From Robertmurraya kyonggiensis (lineage in GTDB: Bacteria; Bacillota; Bacilli; Bacillales; Cytobacillaceae), in assembly GCF_005116465.1 (NCBI RefSeq), contig NZ_SWBM01000002.1, positions 310,001 to 374,000 of the forward strand: a DNA stretch of 64,000 nt, in the 5' to 3' direction. The notes below the pieces were generated by a model. It ran no database searches, was not told the DNA's origin, and worked only from the letters and a program-made list of their open reading frames with translations. Shown piece after piece: positions 13,088 to 22,487 of this stretch (the first letter of the stretch is position 1; each line of letters opens with the position of its first letter). A program made the translations under genes and the position numbers.

Positions 13088-14188
13088 GTGTTACGAACAG
13101 AAGAAATGCTTTTGAACGTAGGACCTCAGCATCCGAGTACGCACGGTGTTTTTCGACTCATTTTAAAAATCGACGGGGAAACGATTAAGGAAGCAAAGCC
13201 AGTCATCGGCTACCTTCACCGTGGAACAGAGAAGCTGGCGGAAGACCTTCAATACACACAAATCATTCCCTACACCGACCGGATGGACTATGTCTCTGCA
13301 ATGACCAACAATTATGTGATCTGTCACGCTGTTGAAACGATGATGGGAATCGAAGTACCAGAACGCGCAGAATTTTTACGCGTAATGGCGATGGAACTTG
13401 GACGTGTATCAAGCCATCTGTTGTGGTGGGGCACATTCGTCCTTGACCTTGGGGCGACAAGTCCGCTACTCTATGCTTTCCGTGAAAGAGAAATGATTCT
13501 TAATTTATTAAATGAACTTTCTGGGGCTCGTTTAACCTTCAACTATATGCGTGTTGGTGGCGTTAAATGGGATGCGCCAGAGGGTTGGGTTGATAAGGTA
13601 CGAGAATTCATTCCTCATATGCGCGAGCAAATCAAGGGCTATCACGACCTTGTAACGGGCAATGAAATTTTCTTGAATCGTGTAAAAGGAATCGGAAAAT
13701 ACACCAAAGAGGATGCTTTGAATTATTCTCTAAGTGGACCGAATCTTCGCTGTACTGGCGTCAAGTGGGATCTTCGTAAAAATGAGCCATACTCCATTTA
13801 CGACCGCTTCAATTTTGATGTACCGGTTCGCGAAGAAGGAGATGTCCTCTCTCGTTACCATGTGCGTTTTGCCGAGATAGAGGAAGCTTTGAAAATATTA
13901 GAACAATGTGTAGAGCAGTTTCCAGAAGAAGGTCCAATCCTTGCGAAAGTACCAAAAATCATTAAAGCACCAAAAGGAGAAGCCTTTGTACGAATCGAAT
14001 CTCCTCGTGGAGAAATCGGCTGCTACATTGCAAGTGATGGTAAAAAGGAGCCGTATCGTCTAAAATTTAGAAGGCCATCATTTTATAATCTGCAAATCCT
14101 CCCGAAATTACTAGAGGGAGAAAGCATTTCAAACTTAATTGCCATTCTAGGAGCAGTAGATATCATCCTAGGGGAGGTGGACGGCTAA
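13088..14188 (+). CDS. nuoD: Complex I subunit NuoD (quinone site)
   Basis: 366 residues starting at GTG 13088 with GGAGGTG five bases upstream. Family motifs GPQHPSTHGVFR near the N-terminus, GYLHRGTEKLAE and DRMDYVSAM are present. It is related to the large subunit of [NiFe] hydrogenases but lacks the nickel-binding cysteine pairs. It forms the quinone pocket with NuoB. Its stop codon overlaps the nuoH start by one base. Confidence 0.97.
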   Translation: MLRTEEMLLNVGPQHPSTHGVFRLILKIDGETIKEAKPVIGYLHRGTEKLAEDLQYTQIIPYTDRMDYVSAMTNNYVICHAVETMMGIEVPERAEFLRVMAMELGRVSSHLLWWGTFVLDLGATSPLLYAFREREMILNLLNELSGARLTFNYMRVGGVKWDAPEGWVDKVREFIPHMREQIKGYHDLVTGNEIFLNRVKGIGKYTKEDALNYSLSGPNLRCTGVKWDLRKNEPYSIYDRFNFDVPVREEGDVLSRYHVRFAEIEEALKILEQCVEQFPEEGPILAKVPKIIKAPKGEAFVRIESPRGEIGCYIASDGKKEPYRLKFRRPSFYNLQILPKLLEGESISNLIAILGAVDIILGEVDG

Positions 14189-15189
14189 TGATAGAGGGTT
14201 TATTACATGATCAAGCAAGTCTATTAAACTTTGTAATTTTCTTTGTCCTCGCTGCCGTTTTACTATTAGTGATACTCGGTTTTGTTACATATGCGATTTT
14301 AGCAGAGCGAAAGGTAATGGGATTTATGCAGATGCGCTACGGACCGAATCAGGTTGGGGGTCCGTGGGGATTACTGCAAACTGTTGCAGACGTTCTGAAG
14401 CTTTTATTAAAAGAAGATACGATTCCGAAATTAGCGGATAAACCGTTATTTATTCTGGCTCCCGTAATCGCGTTTGCGCCATCCTTCATGGTTGTGGCGA
14501 CAATCCCGTTTACCGACAAGCTACAGTTTGCTGATATCGGTGTTGGACTTCTCTATTACATTGCCGTTTCGGGGCTAACAACCATTGGGGTTGTGATGGC
14601 AGGTTGGTCATCCAATAACAAATTCGCGTTGCTTGGAGGTATGCGTGCGGCGGCACAGATGATTTCGTATGAAATTCCGCTTGTCATGTCTGTTCTCGGG
14701 GTCATTCTTTTAACAGGAAGCTTGAACCTTAACGAAATCGTCGCAGCACAGGAGAATGTCTGGTATATCCTCCTTCAGCCGATTGGCTTTATCGTCTTTT
14801 TCATCGCTTCAGTGGCCGAATTGAACCGGATTCCATTTGACCTTCCAGAAGCAGAAAACGAGCTAATTGCTGGATACTTTGTTGAATACTCCGGATTCCG
14901 TTGGGCCTTCTTTATGCTCTCTGAATACGTGTATATGTTTGCAATGGCGTCTTTAACAACAGTCCTATTCTTAGGTGGTTGGCTGCCATTATTCTCATTC
15001 CTAGACTTCATCCCAGGTGCCGTTTGGTTCGCACTGAAATTTAGTCTAGTGATATTTATTTTATTATGGTTCCGAAGCACGTTCCCGCGTATTAAGGCGG
15101 ACCAACTAATGGAATTCGGCTGGAAAGTATTATTACCAGTCGCACTCGCCAATATCTTCCTCACTGCAATCATCAAAGAACTACTATAA
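14188..15189 (+). CDS. nuoH: Complex I subunit NuoH
   Basis: 333 residues, about eight membrane helices. The conserved region FDLPEAENELIAGYFVEYSG and ADVLKLLLKED are visible; these line the quinone access channel and the first proton path. AGGGGAGGTGG lies upstream, inside nuoD. Confidence 0.97.
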   Translation: MIEGLLHDQASLLNFVIFFVLAAVLLLVILGFVTYAILAERKVMGFMQMRYGPNQVGGPWGLLQTVADVLKLLLKEDTIPKLADKPLFILAPVIAFAPSFMVVATIPFTDKLQFADIGVGLLYYIAVSGLTTIGVVMAGWSSNNKFALLGGMRAAAQMISYEIPLVMSVLGVILLTGSLNLNEIVAAQENVWYILLQPIGFIVFFIASVAELNRIPFDLPEAENELIAGYFVEYSGFRWAFFMLSEYVYMFAMASLTTVLFLGGWLPLFSFLDFIPGAVWFALKFSLVIFILLWFRSTFPRIKADQLMEFGWKVLLPVALANIFLTAIIKELL

Positions 15190-15232
15190 TCATGGGAGAA
15201 TAATCACTTTATGGTAAAAAGGGGTGAAGAAC

Positions 15233-15658
15233 ATGCTTGGGTTTGGATTAGCAAAAGGTTTAAAGTATACCCTGAAAAACTTAACGAAGGAAAAACCAAC
15301 ATACGATTATCCAAATAAACCAATTCCATTACCCGATCGTTTTCGAGGCATCCAGAAGTTTTACCCGGAAAAATGTATTGTCTGCAATCAATGCGCTAAT
15401 ATTTGTCCGACGGATTGCATTCAATTGACGGGGAAAAAGCATCCGGATCCGACGAAAAAAGGGAAAGTCATCGATACGTATGACATCAACTTTGAAATTT
15501 GTATCCTTTGTGATTTATGTACAGAGGTTTGTCCGACAGAAGCCATTGTCATGACAAATAATTTTGAGCTTGCTGAATACAGTCGCGATGAGTTATTTAA
15601 AAATCTAGAATGGCTCGATGAAAATGACGAGAATGTTCGGAAGGTGAATAAAGCATGA
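15233..15658 (+). CDS. nuoI: Complex I subunit NuoI (two [4Fe-4S] clusters)
   Basis: 141 residues from ATG 15233; the in-frame GTG at 15224 lies inside the ribosome site AAGGGGTGAAG. Two ferredoxin-type motifs are complete: Cys48-51-54-58 (CIVCNQCANICP) and Cys90-93-96-100 (CILCDLCTEVCP). It carries electrons through clusters N6a/N6b towards NuoB. In the absence of NuoEFG in this operon, NuoI is probably the surface where the electron donor docks (inference). It overlaps nuoJ by four bases. Confidence 0.97.
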   Translation: MLGFGLAKGLKYTLKNLTKEKPTYDYPNKPIPLPDRFRGIQKFYPEKCIVCNQCANICPTDCIQLTGKKHPDPTKKGKVIDTYDINFEICILCDLCTEVCPTEAIVMTNNFELAEYSRDELFKNLEWLDENDENVRKVNKA

Positions 15659-16176
15659 CCTTTTCTGGTGAATTATTAGCGTTTCTTTGTCTCGCTTTAG
15701 TCGCAGTCATCGGTGGTGTGCTTTTACTGAATTTGACGAAAGTCGTGCATATGGTCGTCGCACTTGTGTTCACGTTTATCAGCCTTGCTGGTATCTACGT
15801 ACTTCTATCTGCAGAATTCGTAGCTGTTGTTCAAGTGCTGATTTATTCAGGAGCCATCACGATCATCATGCTATTTGGAATCATGCTGACTCGACATAAC
15901 GATACGAGCGAGCCCAAAGGAGGAGCCCTAAAGAAAATCTTTCTTTTCTTAGGTGTTCTAGGATTTGGTGTTGCCGTCTATATTGGCATTTATAATTTAG
16001 ACTTCAACCCACAAGCAACTACTTTACATGAAAATAATACAGAGCAAATCGGGATGGCGCTCTATTCCAAATACATCATTCCATTTGAGTTAACCTCTGT
16101 TCTGCTATTAGTCGCATTGATCGGCGCGATTATTTTAGCGAAAAATGACAATAAAAAGGAGGCGGATAAGGAATGA
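15655..16176 (+). CDS. nuoJ: Complex I subunit NuoJ
   Basis: 173 residues with five hydrophobic segments and the family motif [23 protein letters not shown] in helix 3, which is the flexible helix coupling quinone reduction to pumping. It overlaps nuoI and nuoK by ATGA junctions. Confidence 0.95.
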   Translation: MTFSGELLAFLCLALVAVIGGVLLLNLTKVVHMVVALVFTFISLAGIYVLLSAEFVAVVQVLIYSGAITIIMLFGIMLTRHNDTSEPKGGALKKIFLFLGVLGFGVAVYIGIYNLDFNPQATTLHENNTEQIGMALYSKYIIPFELTSVLLLVALIGAIILAKNDNKKEADKE

Positions 16177-16487
16177 GTAGTGTTCCCGTTGCAGCCTACC
16201 TAACCCTTGCTTTAATCTTGTTTTGCATCGGTTTATACGGTGCTTTGACAAAAAGAAATACGGTTATCGTATTAATTTCAATAGAATTAATGTTGAATGC
16301 CGTCAATATTAATCTAGTAGCTTTTAGCAAGTTCGGCATGATTCCGTCTATTACAGGTCAGGTCTTTGCCTTATTTGCGATTGCGGTTGCTGCAGCAGAA
16401 GCGGCAGTCGGACTAGCGATCTTAATCGCTCTTTACCGCAACAAGAAAACCGTTAATATTGATGAAATGAATGACCTTAAATCTTAA
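16173..16487 (+). CDS. nuoK: Complex I subunit NuoK
   Basis: 104 residues with three membrane helices, including the conserved glutamates in [13 protein letters not shown] and [13 protein letters not shown] that carry protons. It is homologous to MrpC. The start overlaps the nuoJ stop (ATGA). Confidence 0.96.
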   Translation: MSSVPVAAYLTLALILFCIGLYGALTKRNTVIVLISIELMLNAVNINLVAFSKFGMIPSITGQVFALFAIAVAAAEAAVGLAILIALYRNKKTVNIDEMNDLKS

Positions 16488-16499
16488 ACTTTTCTATGA

Positions 16500-16549
16500 C
16501 CCGCATCAAACGCGGGCCCAATCAAACGCGCGTGGGTAATAAGCGCGTT
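16500..16549 (+). promoter_or_regulatory. Two adjacent hairpins between nuoK and nuoL
   Basis: CCCGC (16500-16504) pairs with GCGGG (16512-16516), and AACGCGC (16525-16531) with GCGCGTT (16543-16549). The ten bases ATCAAACGCG occur in both (16505-16514 and 16521-16530). The second hairpin ends just before the nuoL ribosome site. Confidence 0.6.
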
Positions 16550-16571
16550 CTAAAAGGGGATTGTGATATTG

Positions 16572-18437
16572 ATGGAGAATGCATGGATCATACCGCTTTT
16601 CCCGCTTATCTCATTTTTGTTCCTTCTTCTATTTGGGAGGAGATTAAAGGAAAACAGTGGCTACGTTGGAATGGCGCTGACATTTCTCTCTTTAATCTAC
16701 TCATTGGTGGTGTTGTTTGATCGCTTCAACCACCCGACGTATAAAGCCGAAGCAACATGGCTTGCAATAGGGGATGTGCAATTAACAGCGGGTTTTGAAG
16801 TCAATCAATTAAATGCGTTAATGCTCGTCATCGTATCGCTTGTTAGCTTTCTCGTTCATACGTATTCAAAAGGCTACATGCATGGTGATGACCGTTTTCA
16901 CATTTTCTATGCGTACTTAGGATTATTTACATTTGCAATGTTAGGACTCGTCGTTTCTCCTAATCTACTGCAAACCTATATTTTCTGGGAGCTCGTTGGG
17001 GTCGGTTCTTTCCTCTTAATTGGATTCTATTTTTATAAGGAAGAAGCGAAGGCAGCAGCGAAAAAAGCTTTCATTATGACCCGTATCGGGGATGTTGGAC
17101 TCCTGATCGGAATGATTCTCTTATTCTGGCAGGTTGGTAGCTTCGAATATGATGCTATTTTTCTAGCAGTTGAAGAAGGTGCTATTTCAGCAGGAATCAT
17201 TACGCTGACAGCGATTCTGATTTTTATCGGAGCCGTCGGAAAATCCGGTCAGTTTCCGTTACATACATGGTTGCCTGATGCGATGGAAGGTCCGACACCA
17301 GTATCGGCTTTAATCCATGCAGCAACAATGGTTGCAGCTGGTGTGTACTTGGTTGCGGCGCTATTCCCGCTCTTTACAGCGAGCGAAACAGCACTCATGA
17401 CCGTAGCTGTAATCGGTGCGTTCACAGCCATTTTTGCGGCAAGCATCGGGTTGGTTCAAACGGATATTAAAAGAGTACTCGCTTATTCGACCGTTTCCCA
17501 GCTTGGCTATATGATGTTGGCTCTTGGATCTGCAGGCTATGTGGCAGGTGTGTTCCACTTAATGACACACGCGTTCTTCAAAGCCTTATTGTTCTTGGCA
17601 GCTGGTAGTGTCATCCACGCGGTGCACACACAAAACATCGAAGAGATGGGTGGCTTATGGAAGAAGCTTCGCCTAACTGGCCCGTTGTTCTTAATTGGAA
17701 CACTTGCCATTAGTGGAGTTCCATTATTCTCAGGATTCTTTAGTAAAGACGAAATTCTCATTGCGGCTTGGACAAATGGAAACCCAGTCTTGTTCTGGCT
17801 TGCTGTGATTGCCGCGTTCTTTACAGCATTCTATATGTTCCGCTTGTTCTTCATGGTGTTCACAGGGCAATCTCGCAGTGAGATGAAAAACGTTCATGAA
17901 TCACCAAAAGTAATGACGGTGCCAATGATTGTATTAGGAGTACTTGCTGTTGTTGCAGGTTACTTCAATACACCGTGGTTTGGAACATTCCTTGGTGACT
18001 GGCTTGTAGAAGGAAATGAAGCATTGGGCCATGGTCATACAGAAGGTCCGGCATGGATCATGATCGTTGCAACGCTTGTATCCTTACTCGGGATTTTCCT
18101 AGCGTGGCTCATGTACGGAAAAAAATCTCTGCAAAGAGATTGGCTATCATCGCGGATGCCAATAACGTACAACATGCTTTATAACAAATATTATCTGGAT
18201 GAGTTTTACGCATTATCCGTTGTGAAAACAACAAAAGGTTTATCGGTTCTTCTAAGTTATATCGAAGCTTTTGTGGTCGAAGGGATCGTTAAAGGCGTGG
18301 CAGGTATTGTTCATGGGCTTGGGAAAACAGGCTCAAAAATTCAAAGCGGTCAGGTTCAAGCTTACGGAACAGTGGCTTTTGTTGGCTTAGCAGTCCTAGT
18401 TGTCGTTTACGTCTTAGCAGGGGGGTACTTAAAATGA
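16572..18437 (+). CDS. nuoL: Complex I subunit NuoL (antiporter-like)
   Basis: About 621 residues with 14 or more membrane helices and a long C-terminal amphipathic segment. The signature GKSGQFPLHTWLPDAMEGPT with its conserved Lys and the following ALIHAATMVAAGVY are present. It is a proton-pumping subunit at the far end of the membrane arm, homologous to MrpA. AAAGGGGA at 16553-16560 supports TTG 16569 or ATG 16572; I list the ATG. It overlaps nuoM by four bases. Confidence 0.95.
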   Translation: MENAWIIPLFPLISFLFLLLFGRRLKENSGYVGMALTFLSLIYSLVVLFDRFNHPTYKAEATWLAIGDVQLTAGFEVNQLNALMLVIVSLVSFLVHTYSKGYMHGDDRFHIFYAYLGLFTFAMLGLVVSPNLLQTYIFWELVGVGSFLLIGFYFYKEEAKAAAKKAFIMTRIGDVGLLIGMILLFWQVGSFEYDAIFLAVEEGAISAGIITLTAILIFIGAVGKSGQFPLHTWLPDAMEGPTPVSALIHAATMVAAGVYLVAALFPLFTASETALMTVAVIGAFTAIFAASIGLVQTDIKRVLAYSTVSQLGYMMLALGSAGYVAGVFHLMTHAFFKALLFLAAGSVIHAVHTQNIEEMGGLWKKLRLTGPLFLIGTLAISGVPLFSGFFSKDEILIAAWTNGNPVLFWLAVIAAFFTAFYMFRLFFMVFTGQSRSEMKNVHESPKVMTVPMIVLGVLAVVAGYFNTPWFGTFLGDWLVEGNEALGHGHTEGPAWIMIVATLVSLLGIFLAWLMYGKKSLQRDWLSSRMPITYNMLYNKYYLDEFYALSVVKTTKGLSVLLSYIEAFVVEGIVKGVAGIVHGLGKTGSKIQSGQVQAYGTVAFVGLAVLVVVYVLAGGYLK

Positions 18438-19921
18438 GCTTTTTATCAATTCTAGTGTTCTCCCCGCTACTTGGCATTTTAGTATTGGCGTTATTACCAA
18501 AAACGCAGGAATCCCTAATTAAACTAGTCGGATTCTTGGCGACTTTGCCAGCACTCGTCCTGGCACTTGTTGCTTTTGGAACAAAGGATTTAACGAAATA
18601 CGATGTGGTGAAGGAATGGATTCATTTCGGATCAGATCCGAGCTTATTTTCTATCGACTATGAATTAGGCTTAAATGGATTCTCGCTCATCTTAGTCGTA
18701 TTAACGGCCGTTGTTTCCACACTCGCTGCGATTGCTTCTATTCATATTAAAAAAGAATGGAAAGGCTACTTCATGCTGTTTCTATTATTGGAGATTGGCA
18801 TGCTTGGAGTGTTTGCGGCACAAAATCTCGTGCTCTTCTTCATCTTTTTCGAGATTACGATGATCCCGATGTTCTTCCTAATTGGAAAGTGGGGCTATTT
18901 TGAAAAAGAAAAAGCGGCATATAGCTATTTAATCTACAACGGGTTAGGATCCGCTATTCTTTTGATTGTCATTATGGTGTTGTTTGCAAGAACGGGTACG
19001 GCGAACATTAACGACCTGATGCAATTAATGGCAGTCGAGGGTGCTAATACTCCTTCACCAATTTCTGAGTCGTTGAAAATGGGATTAGCCATTGCGCTTC
19101 TTATCGCCTTTGGCGTGAAGTTGCCAATCTTCCCATTGCATACATGGATGCTGCGCGTTCACGTACAAGCACCGCCTTCAGTCGTTATGATTCACTCAGG
19201 GATTTTATTAAAAATTGGGGCATTCGGTTTGATTCGCTTTGGCTTTGGAATTTTCCCAGAGCAATTCAAAACATTAGCAATATTACTCGCTATCTTAGGT
19301 GTCGTGAACCTTTTATACGGAGCGTTCTTAGCTTTCATTCAAACAGATTTCAAAATGGTCCTTGCTTACTCATCGATTTCTCATATGGGAATTGTCTTGA
19401 TTGGACTCGGGGCATTAAATGAAGCTGGCATCCAAGGAGCGATTTTCCAAGTTGTCTCTCACGGATTGATTTCGGCATTGCTCTTCTTTTTGGTCGGCGT
19501 CTTCTACGAACGATTCCAGACCTCGACGATTGCGAATCTCGGTGGAATGGCAAAAGGAATGCCGCTTGCATCAGGCTTCTTATTAGCAGGCGCACTGGCT
19601 TCTCTAGGATTGCCAGGTATGTCAGGCTTTGTCAGCGAATTTATGGCTTTCCTCGGATTGTTTGAGGCGCATCCAGTTGTTGCTGCAATCGGTTGTATCG
19701 GCATCATTATGACGGCTGTTTACCTATTGCGAGCTGTCCTTGGCATGACTTACGGAAAAGCGGGGCGTGAATTTTTAGGAATCACTGATATCAAGTCCGT
19801 TGAATTTGTGCCAGTACTCGTATTGCTCGCACTTATTGTGTTAATCGGTGTTTACCCAAGTGTACTAAGCGAACCGCTACAAGCCACACTTGAGACTATC
19901 ATGCTTGGGTTAGGGGGTTGA
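18434..19921 (+). CDS. nuoM: Complex I subunit NuoM (antiporter-like)
   Basis: 495 residues, about 14 membrane helices. Family motifs FFEITMIPMFFLIGKWG (pumping Glu) and GVKLPIFPLHTWMLRVHVQAP (pumping Lys) are visible; the usual H-A-E/D-APT is read here as LRVHVQAPP. It is a proton-pumping subunit of the membrane arm, homologous to MrpD. It starts inside the nuoL stop (ATGA). Confidence 0.96.
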   Translation: MSFLSILVFSPLLGILVLALLPKTQESLIKLVGFLATLPALVLALVAFGTKDLTKYDVVKEWIHFGSDPSLFSIDYELGLNGFSLILVVLTAVVSTLAAIASIHIKKEWKGYFMLFLLLEIGMLGVFAAQNLVLFFIFFEITMIPMFFLIGKWGYFEKEKAAYSYLIYNGLGSAILLIVIMVLFARTGTANINDLMQLMAVEGANTPSPISESLKMGLAIALLIAFGVKLPIFPLHTWMLRVHVQAPPSVVMIHSGILLKIGAFGLIRFGFGIFPEQFKTLAILLAILGVVNLLYGAFLAFIQTDFKMVLAYSSISHMGIVLIGLGALNEAGIQGAIFQVVSHGLISALLFFLVGVFYERFQTSTIANLGGMAKGMPLASGFLLAGALASLGLPGMSGFVSEFMAFLGLFEAHPVVAAIGCIGIIMTAVYLLRAVLGMTYGKAGREFLGITDIKSVEFVPVLVLLALIVLIGVYPSVLSEPLQATLETIMLGLGG

Positions 19922-19926
19922 TTTGA

Positions 19927-21462
19927 ATGGATTTAGATACTTTATTATCGTTTGAGTGGGGCGCGATGGCACCGGAATTCATCATTCTTGGAGTCGCGAC
20001 CATTCTATCCATTGTCGACCTTTTTGCTCCAAAGCATTTGGATCGAAAAATATTTGGCTGGATCGGTTTCGCTGGCATTTTGCTAGCGCTAGCGTCTTTA
20101 ATCAATTTGGTAGGTCTTGGACCTGTCTCGATACTTTACGACACATTTAGATTAGATGGGTTTGCAAAAGCATTTAAGATTCTACTGTTAATCGGAGCGG
20201 CACTTGTCATGCTTCTCGCGCTAAGCTACAAGCCGAAAGAAGGAATGGAAGAATACAAAGGGGAATTCTACTACCTTCTTTTAGCAGGGTTGTTAGGTGC
20301 GATGATGATGGCATCCAGTGGCGATTTGATCACATTGTTCGTTGGATTGGAGCTTTTATCTCTATCCTCTTACATTTTGGCAGGGATTCGGAAAAAACAT
20401 CTGCCATCCAATGAATCTGCGATGAAATACGTGGTGAACGGTGGAATTGCAACTGCGTTTACATTGTTCGGCATGAGTTATGTGTATGGGTTAACAGGTA
20501 CAACGAACTTAATCGAAATGACAAACGTCTTGCCAAATCTGGCAAATGCGCAGTACATCTACATTTTAGGTATTGCCTTCTTCATGATTTTTGTGGGATT
20601 ATCGTTCAAGTTGGCAACTGCTCCATTCCATATGTGGGCACCAGACGTGTATCAAGGGGCACCAACTCCAGTTACGGCGTTTTTGAGCGTCGTTTCAAAA
20701 ACGGCTGGATTTGTGATCTTGATTCGAATTTTGCTCACGGTATTTGGAAATGCATTTGCAGGGAATTCTGGTGTAGCAGCCATGACCAATTTCTTGGTTG
20801 GCATGCAGGACTACATCGCGTTTCTTGCAGCGGCAACGATGATTATCGGAAACGTCGTTGCTCTAAGACAGCGAAACATTAAGCGAGTATTTGCTTACTC
20901 GAGTATCGCGCATGCAGGGTATTTGTTAGTAGCCGTAACAGCAATGTCCTCATTCATGTTTGATGCATTATGGTTCTATTTAGGAGCCTATCTGTTTATG
21001 AATGTGGGAGCATTTGCAGTAATTCAGCTGCTAACGCAGCATACAGACAACGAAGATATCGGAGTCTTTGCTGGATTGTATAAGCGGGCTCCATGGCTTG
21101 CGGTGGCAATGGGTGTGTTTATTCTGTCGTTGGCAGGTATCCCAGGTACAGCTGGGTTTATTGGTAAGCTGAACATTTTTATCGGGGCTTTAGCGTCTGA
21201 GCCGGCACATTACGTTCTCGCATCTGTCATGATTGCGACTACGGTTATCTCTTATTTCTATTACTTCGGAGTTCTTACGCAGATGTTCTTTAGACCAGCT
21301 GCAGAGGATGAAGGTGAAGGTGGGAAAATTAGAGTGCCGGTCGGGCTCAGTATAGCACTTGTCATTTGTGTGGTAGCCACGATTGTATTTGGTTTATTTC
21401 CAAATATCGCACTGGATTTCTTCCACACAAACTTTGAAGGGTTTGCAGATTTCTTGCAATAA
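19927..21462 (+). CDS. nuoN: Complex I subunit NuoN (antiporter-like)
   Basis: 511 residues, about 14 membrane helices. It has the motifs FVGLELLSLSSYILAG (Glu) and FKLATAPFHMWAPDVYQGAPTPV. It is the third proton-pumping antiporter-like subunit and the last gene of the operon, followed by a strong terminator. A weak GGGG site precedes ATG 19927. Confidence 0.96.
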   Translation: MDLDTLLSFEWGAMAPEFIILGVATILSIVDLFAPKHLDRKIFGWIGFAGILLALASLINLVGLGPVSILYDTFRLDGFAKAFKILLLIGAALVMLLALSYKPKEGMEEYKGEFYYLLLAGLLGAMMMASSGDLITLFVGLELLSLSSYILAGIRKKHLPSNESAMKYVVNGGIATAFTLFGMSYVYGLTGTTNLIEMTNVLPNLANAQYIYILGIAFFMIFVGLSFKLATAPFHMWAPDVYQGAPTPVTAFLSVVSKTAGFVILIRILLTVFGNAFAGNSGVAAMTNFLVGMQDYIAFLAAATMIIGNVVALRQRNIKRVFAYSSIAHAGYLLVAVTAMSSFMFDALWFYLGAYLFMNVGAFAVIQLLTQHTDNEDIGVFAGLYKRAPWLAVAMGVFILSLAGIPGTAGFIGKLNIFIGALASEPAHYVLASVMIATTVISYFYYFGVLTQMFFRPAAEDEGEGGKIRVPVGLSIALVICVVATIVFGLFPNIALDFFHTNFEGFADFLQ

Positions 21463-21502
21463 GGATGGGAGTCAAACAAGGGGATTGTATATAGGATTAC
21501 CG

Positions 21503-21540
21503 AAAAAGAAGGGGAAAAGGGGCCCCTTCTTTTTGTTTTG
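21503..21540 (+). terminator. Terminator of the nuo operon
   Basis: AAAAAGAAGGGG (21503-21514) pairs perfectly with CCCCTTCTTTTT (21523-21534), 8-base loop, with the T-rich TTTTGTTTTG behind it. Confidence 0.92.
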
Positions 21541-21576
21541 GGGTTTTAGGGACTGCTGGTTGATTGGGAGGAGGTC

Positions 21577-21680
21577 CATGAAGACACTACCATGTGCTGA
21601 ACCGCTGTTAGTGTCCGCATGCCGCGTTCATGAAGAACTAATCAAAGGACCCCAGCAAATAGTGTCCTCATGCCAACCCC
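21577..21680. repeat. Cluster of short AGTGTC/CATG repeat elements
   Basis: TAGTGTCCGCATGCC near 21611 and TAGTGTCCTCATGCC near 21661 are near-identical, and GAAGACACTA near 21580 is an inverted partner. Related pieces occur at 28110-28230. The interval 21541-21850 holds no believable gene; the open frame across it has no family resemblance. Confidence 0.5.
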
Positions 21681-21857
21681 CTAATTATCTTTTTCAGAAA
21701 AACCAACAAACTACATCCAAACATCCATTCAAAAAACCAGCAAAATTACGCAAACCAACCAATCAACCCCAAAACAACTATCCTTCCCAAAAACTTCCTC
21801 CCCCACCTGAAACCTTTTCCCGATTTCTACGTCCAATAAGAAGGGATTCCTTACGAA

Positions 21858-21866
21858 TGGTATAAT
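21858..21866 (+). promoter_or_regulatory. Extended -10 promoter of ywzB
   Basis: TGGTATAAT (21858-21866) is a perfect extended -10; the -35 region is poor. It lies 37 bases before ywzB. Confidence 0.55.
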
Positions 21867-21903
21867 AGAAGGCAGTGTGTATAATTAAGGAGGCGTTTTG
21901 TTT

Positions 21904-22140
21904 ATGATTTCAGGTTTTGGAGACCAGGCACTCATTAGCATTATTTCACATCTTGTCTTTATTGCGTTGGCTTGGTGGGCATTACAAAGCATCAACTACG
22001 AAAAATTCATTCGCGGAAGCCATGTGTTCCAGGCACGTTTGCTATTCATATTGTTATCCATTGTCATTGGCGCTAGCGTAAGCAATTTTTTCCTAGATTA
22101 TTTGCTTTGGTCCCAACAACTGCCATTGATGTTTCAATAA
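21904..22140 (+). CDS. ywzB: DUF1146 family membrane protein YwzB
   Basis: 78 residues with two membrane helices separated by a basic loop (FIRGSHVFQARLL) and a conserved ending AVSNFFLDYL-like (here SVSNFFLDYL). The function is unknown across the family. ATG 21904 is 10 bases from AAGGAGG (21887-21893); TTG 21898 is in frame but too close. Placement between the energy operons and ywmB-murA is as in B. subtilis. Confidence 0.88.
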   Translation: MISGFGDQALISIISHLVFIALAWWALQSINYEKFIRGSHVFQARLLFILLSIVIGASVSNFFLDYLLWSQQLPLMFQ

Positions 22141-22487
22141 ATAACTTATCGCGTTATCTACGACATTTTTCCCTAATAATTGTCCCAAAACTGTAATGTA
22201 CGTGAATTATTGAGCAAAAAGAATCGAAAAACCATATTTATCAACGATTTTTCGCGAAGGGTTAGTGCTTTAAGCTTGTGTAAAATAGGGTAAAGAAACT
22301 AACAAAGATAGCCCTTTATACCTTTCCTAATTGGATTTTTTTTATGTACAATTCAGTTTGTGTGAATCTGCACAACCTAGGTGAATTTTTTAAGTGCTTA
22401 GCATAAATGTCAAAAAGTGACGACAACTCTCGAGTATGCTAATCCCCGACTTGGTAACAATGGTATTAAGGGGAGGAGAGACGAGAG
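22141..22487. other. Intergenic region between ywzB and ywmB
   Basis: 347 AT-rich bases with no gene. An imperfect inverted repeat (CGAAAAA near 22215 and TTTTTCG near 22249) is visible. I see no convincing promoter or terminator. Confidence 0.5.

Noticed and set aside
21383-21865. 160-codon frame after nuoN
   Set aside because: It starts inside nuoN, runs through the terminator and the short repeats, and has low-complexity Pro/Gln/Lys content.
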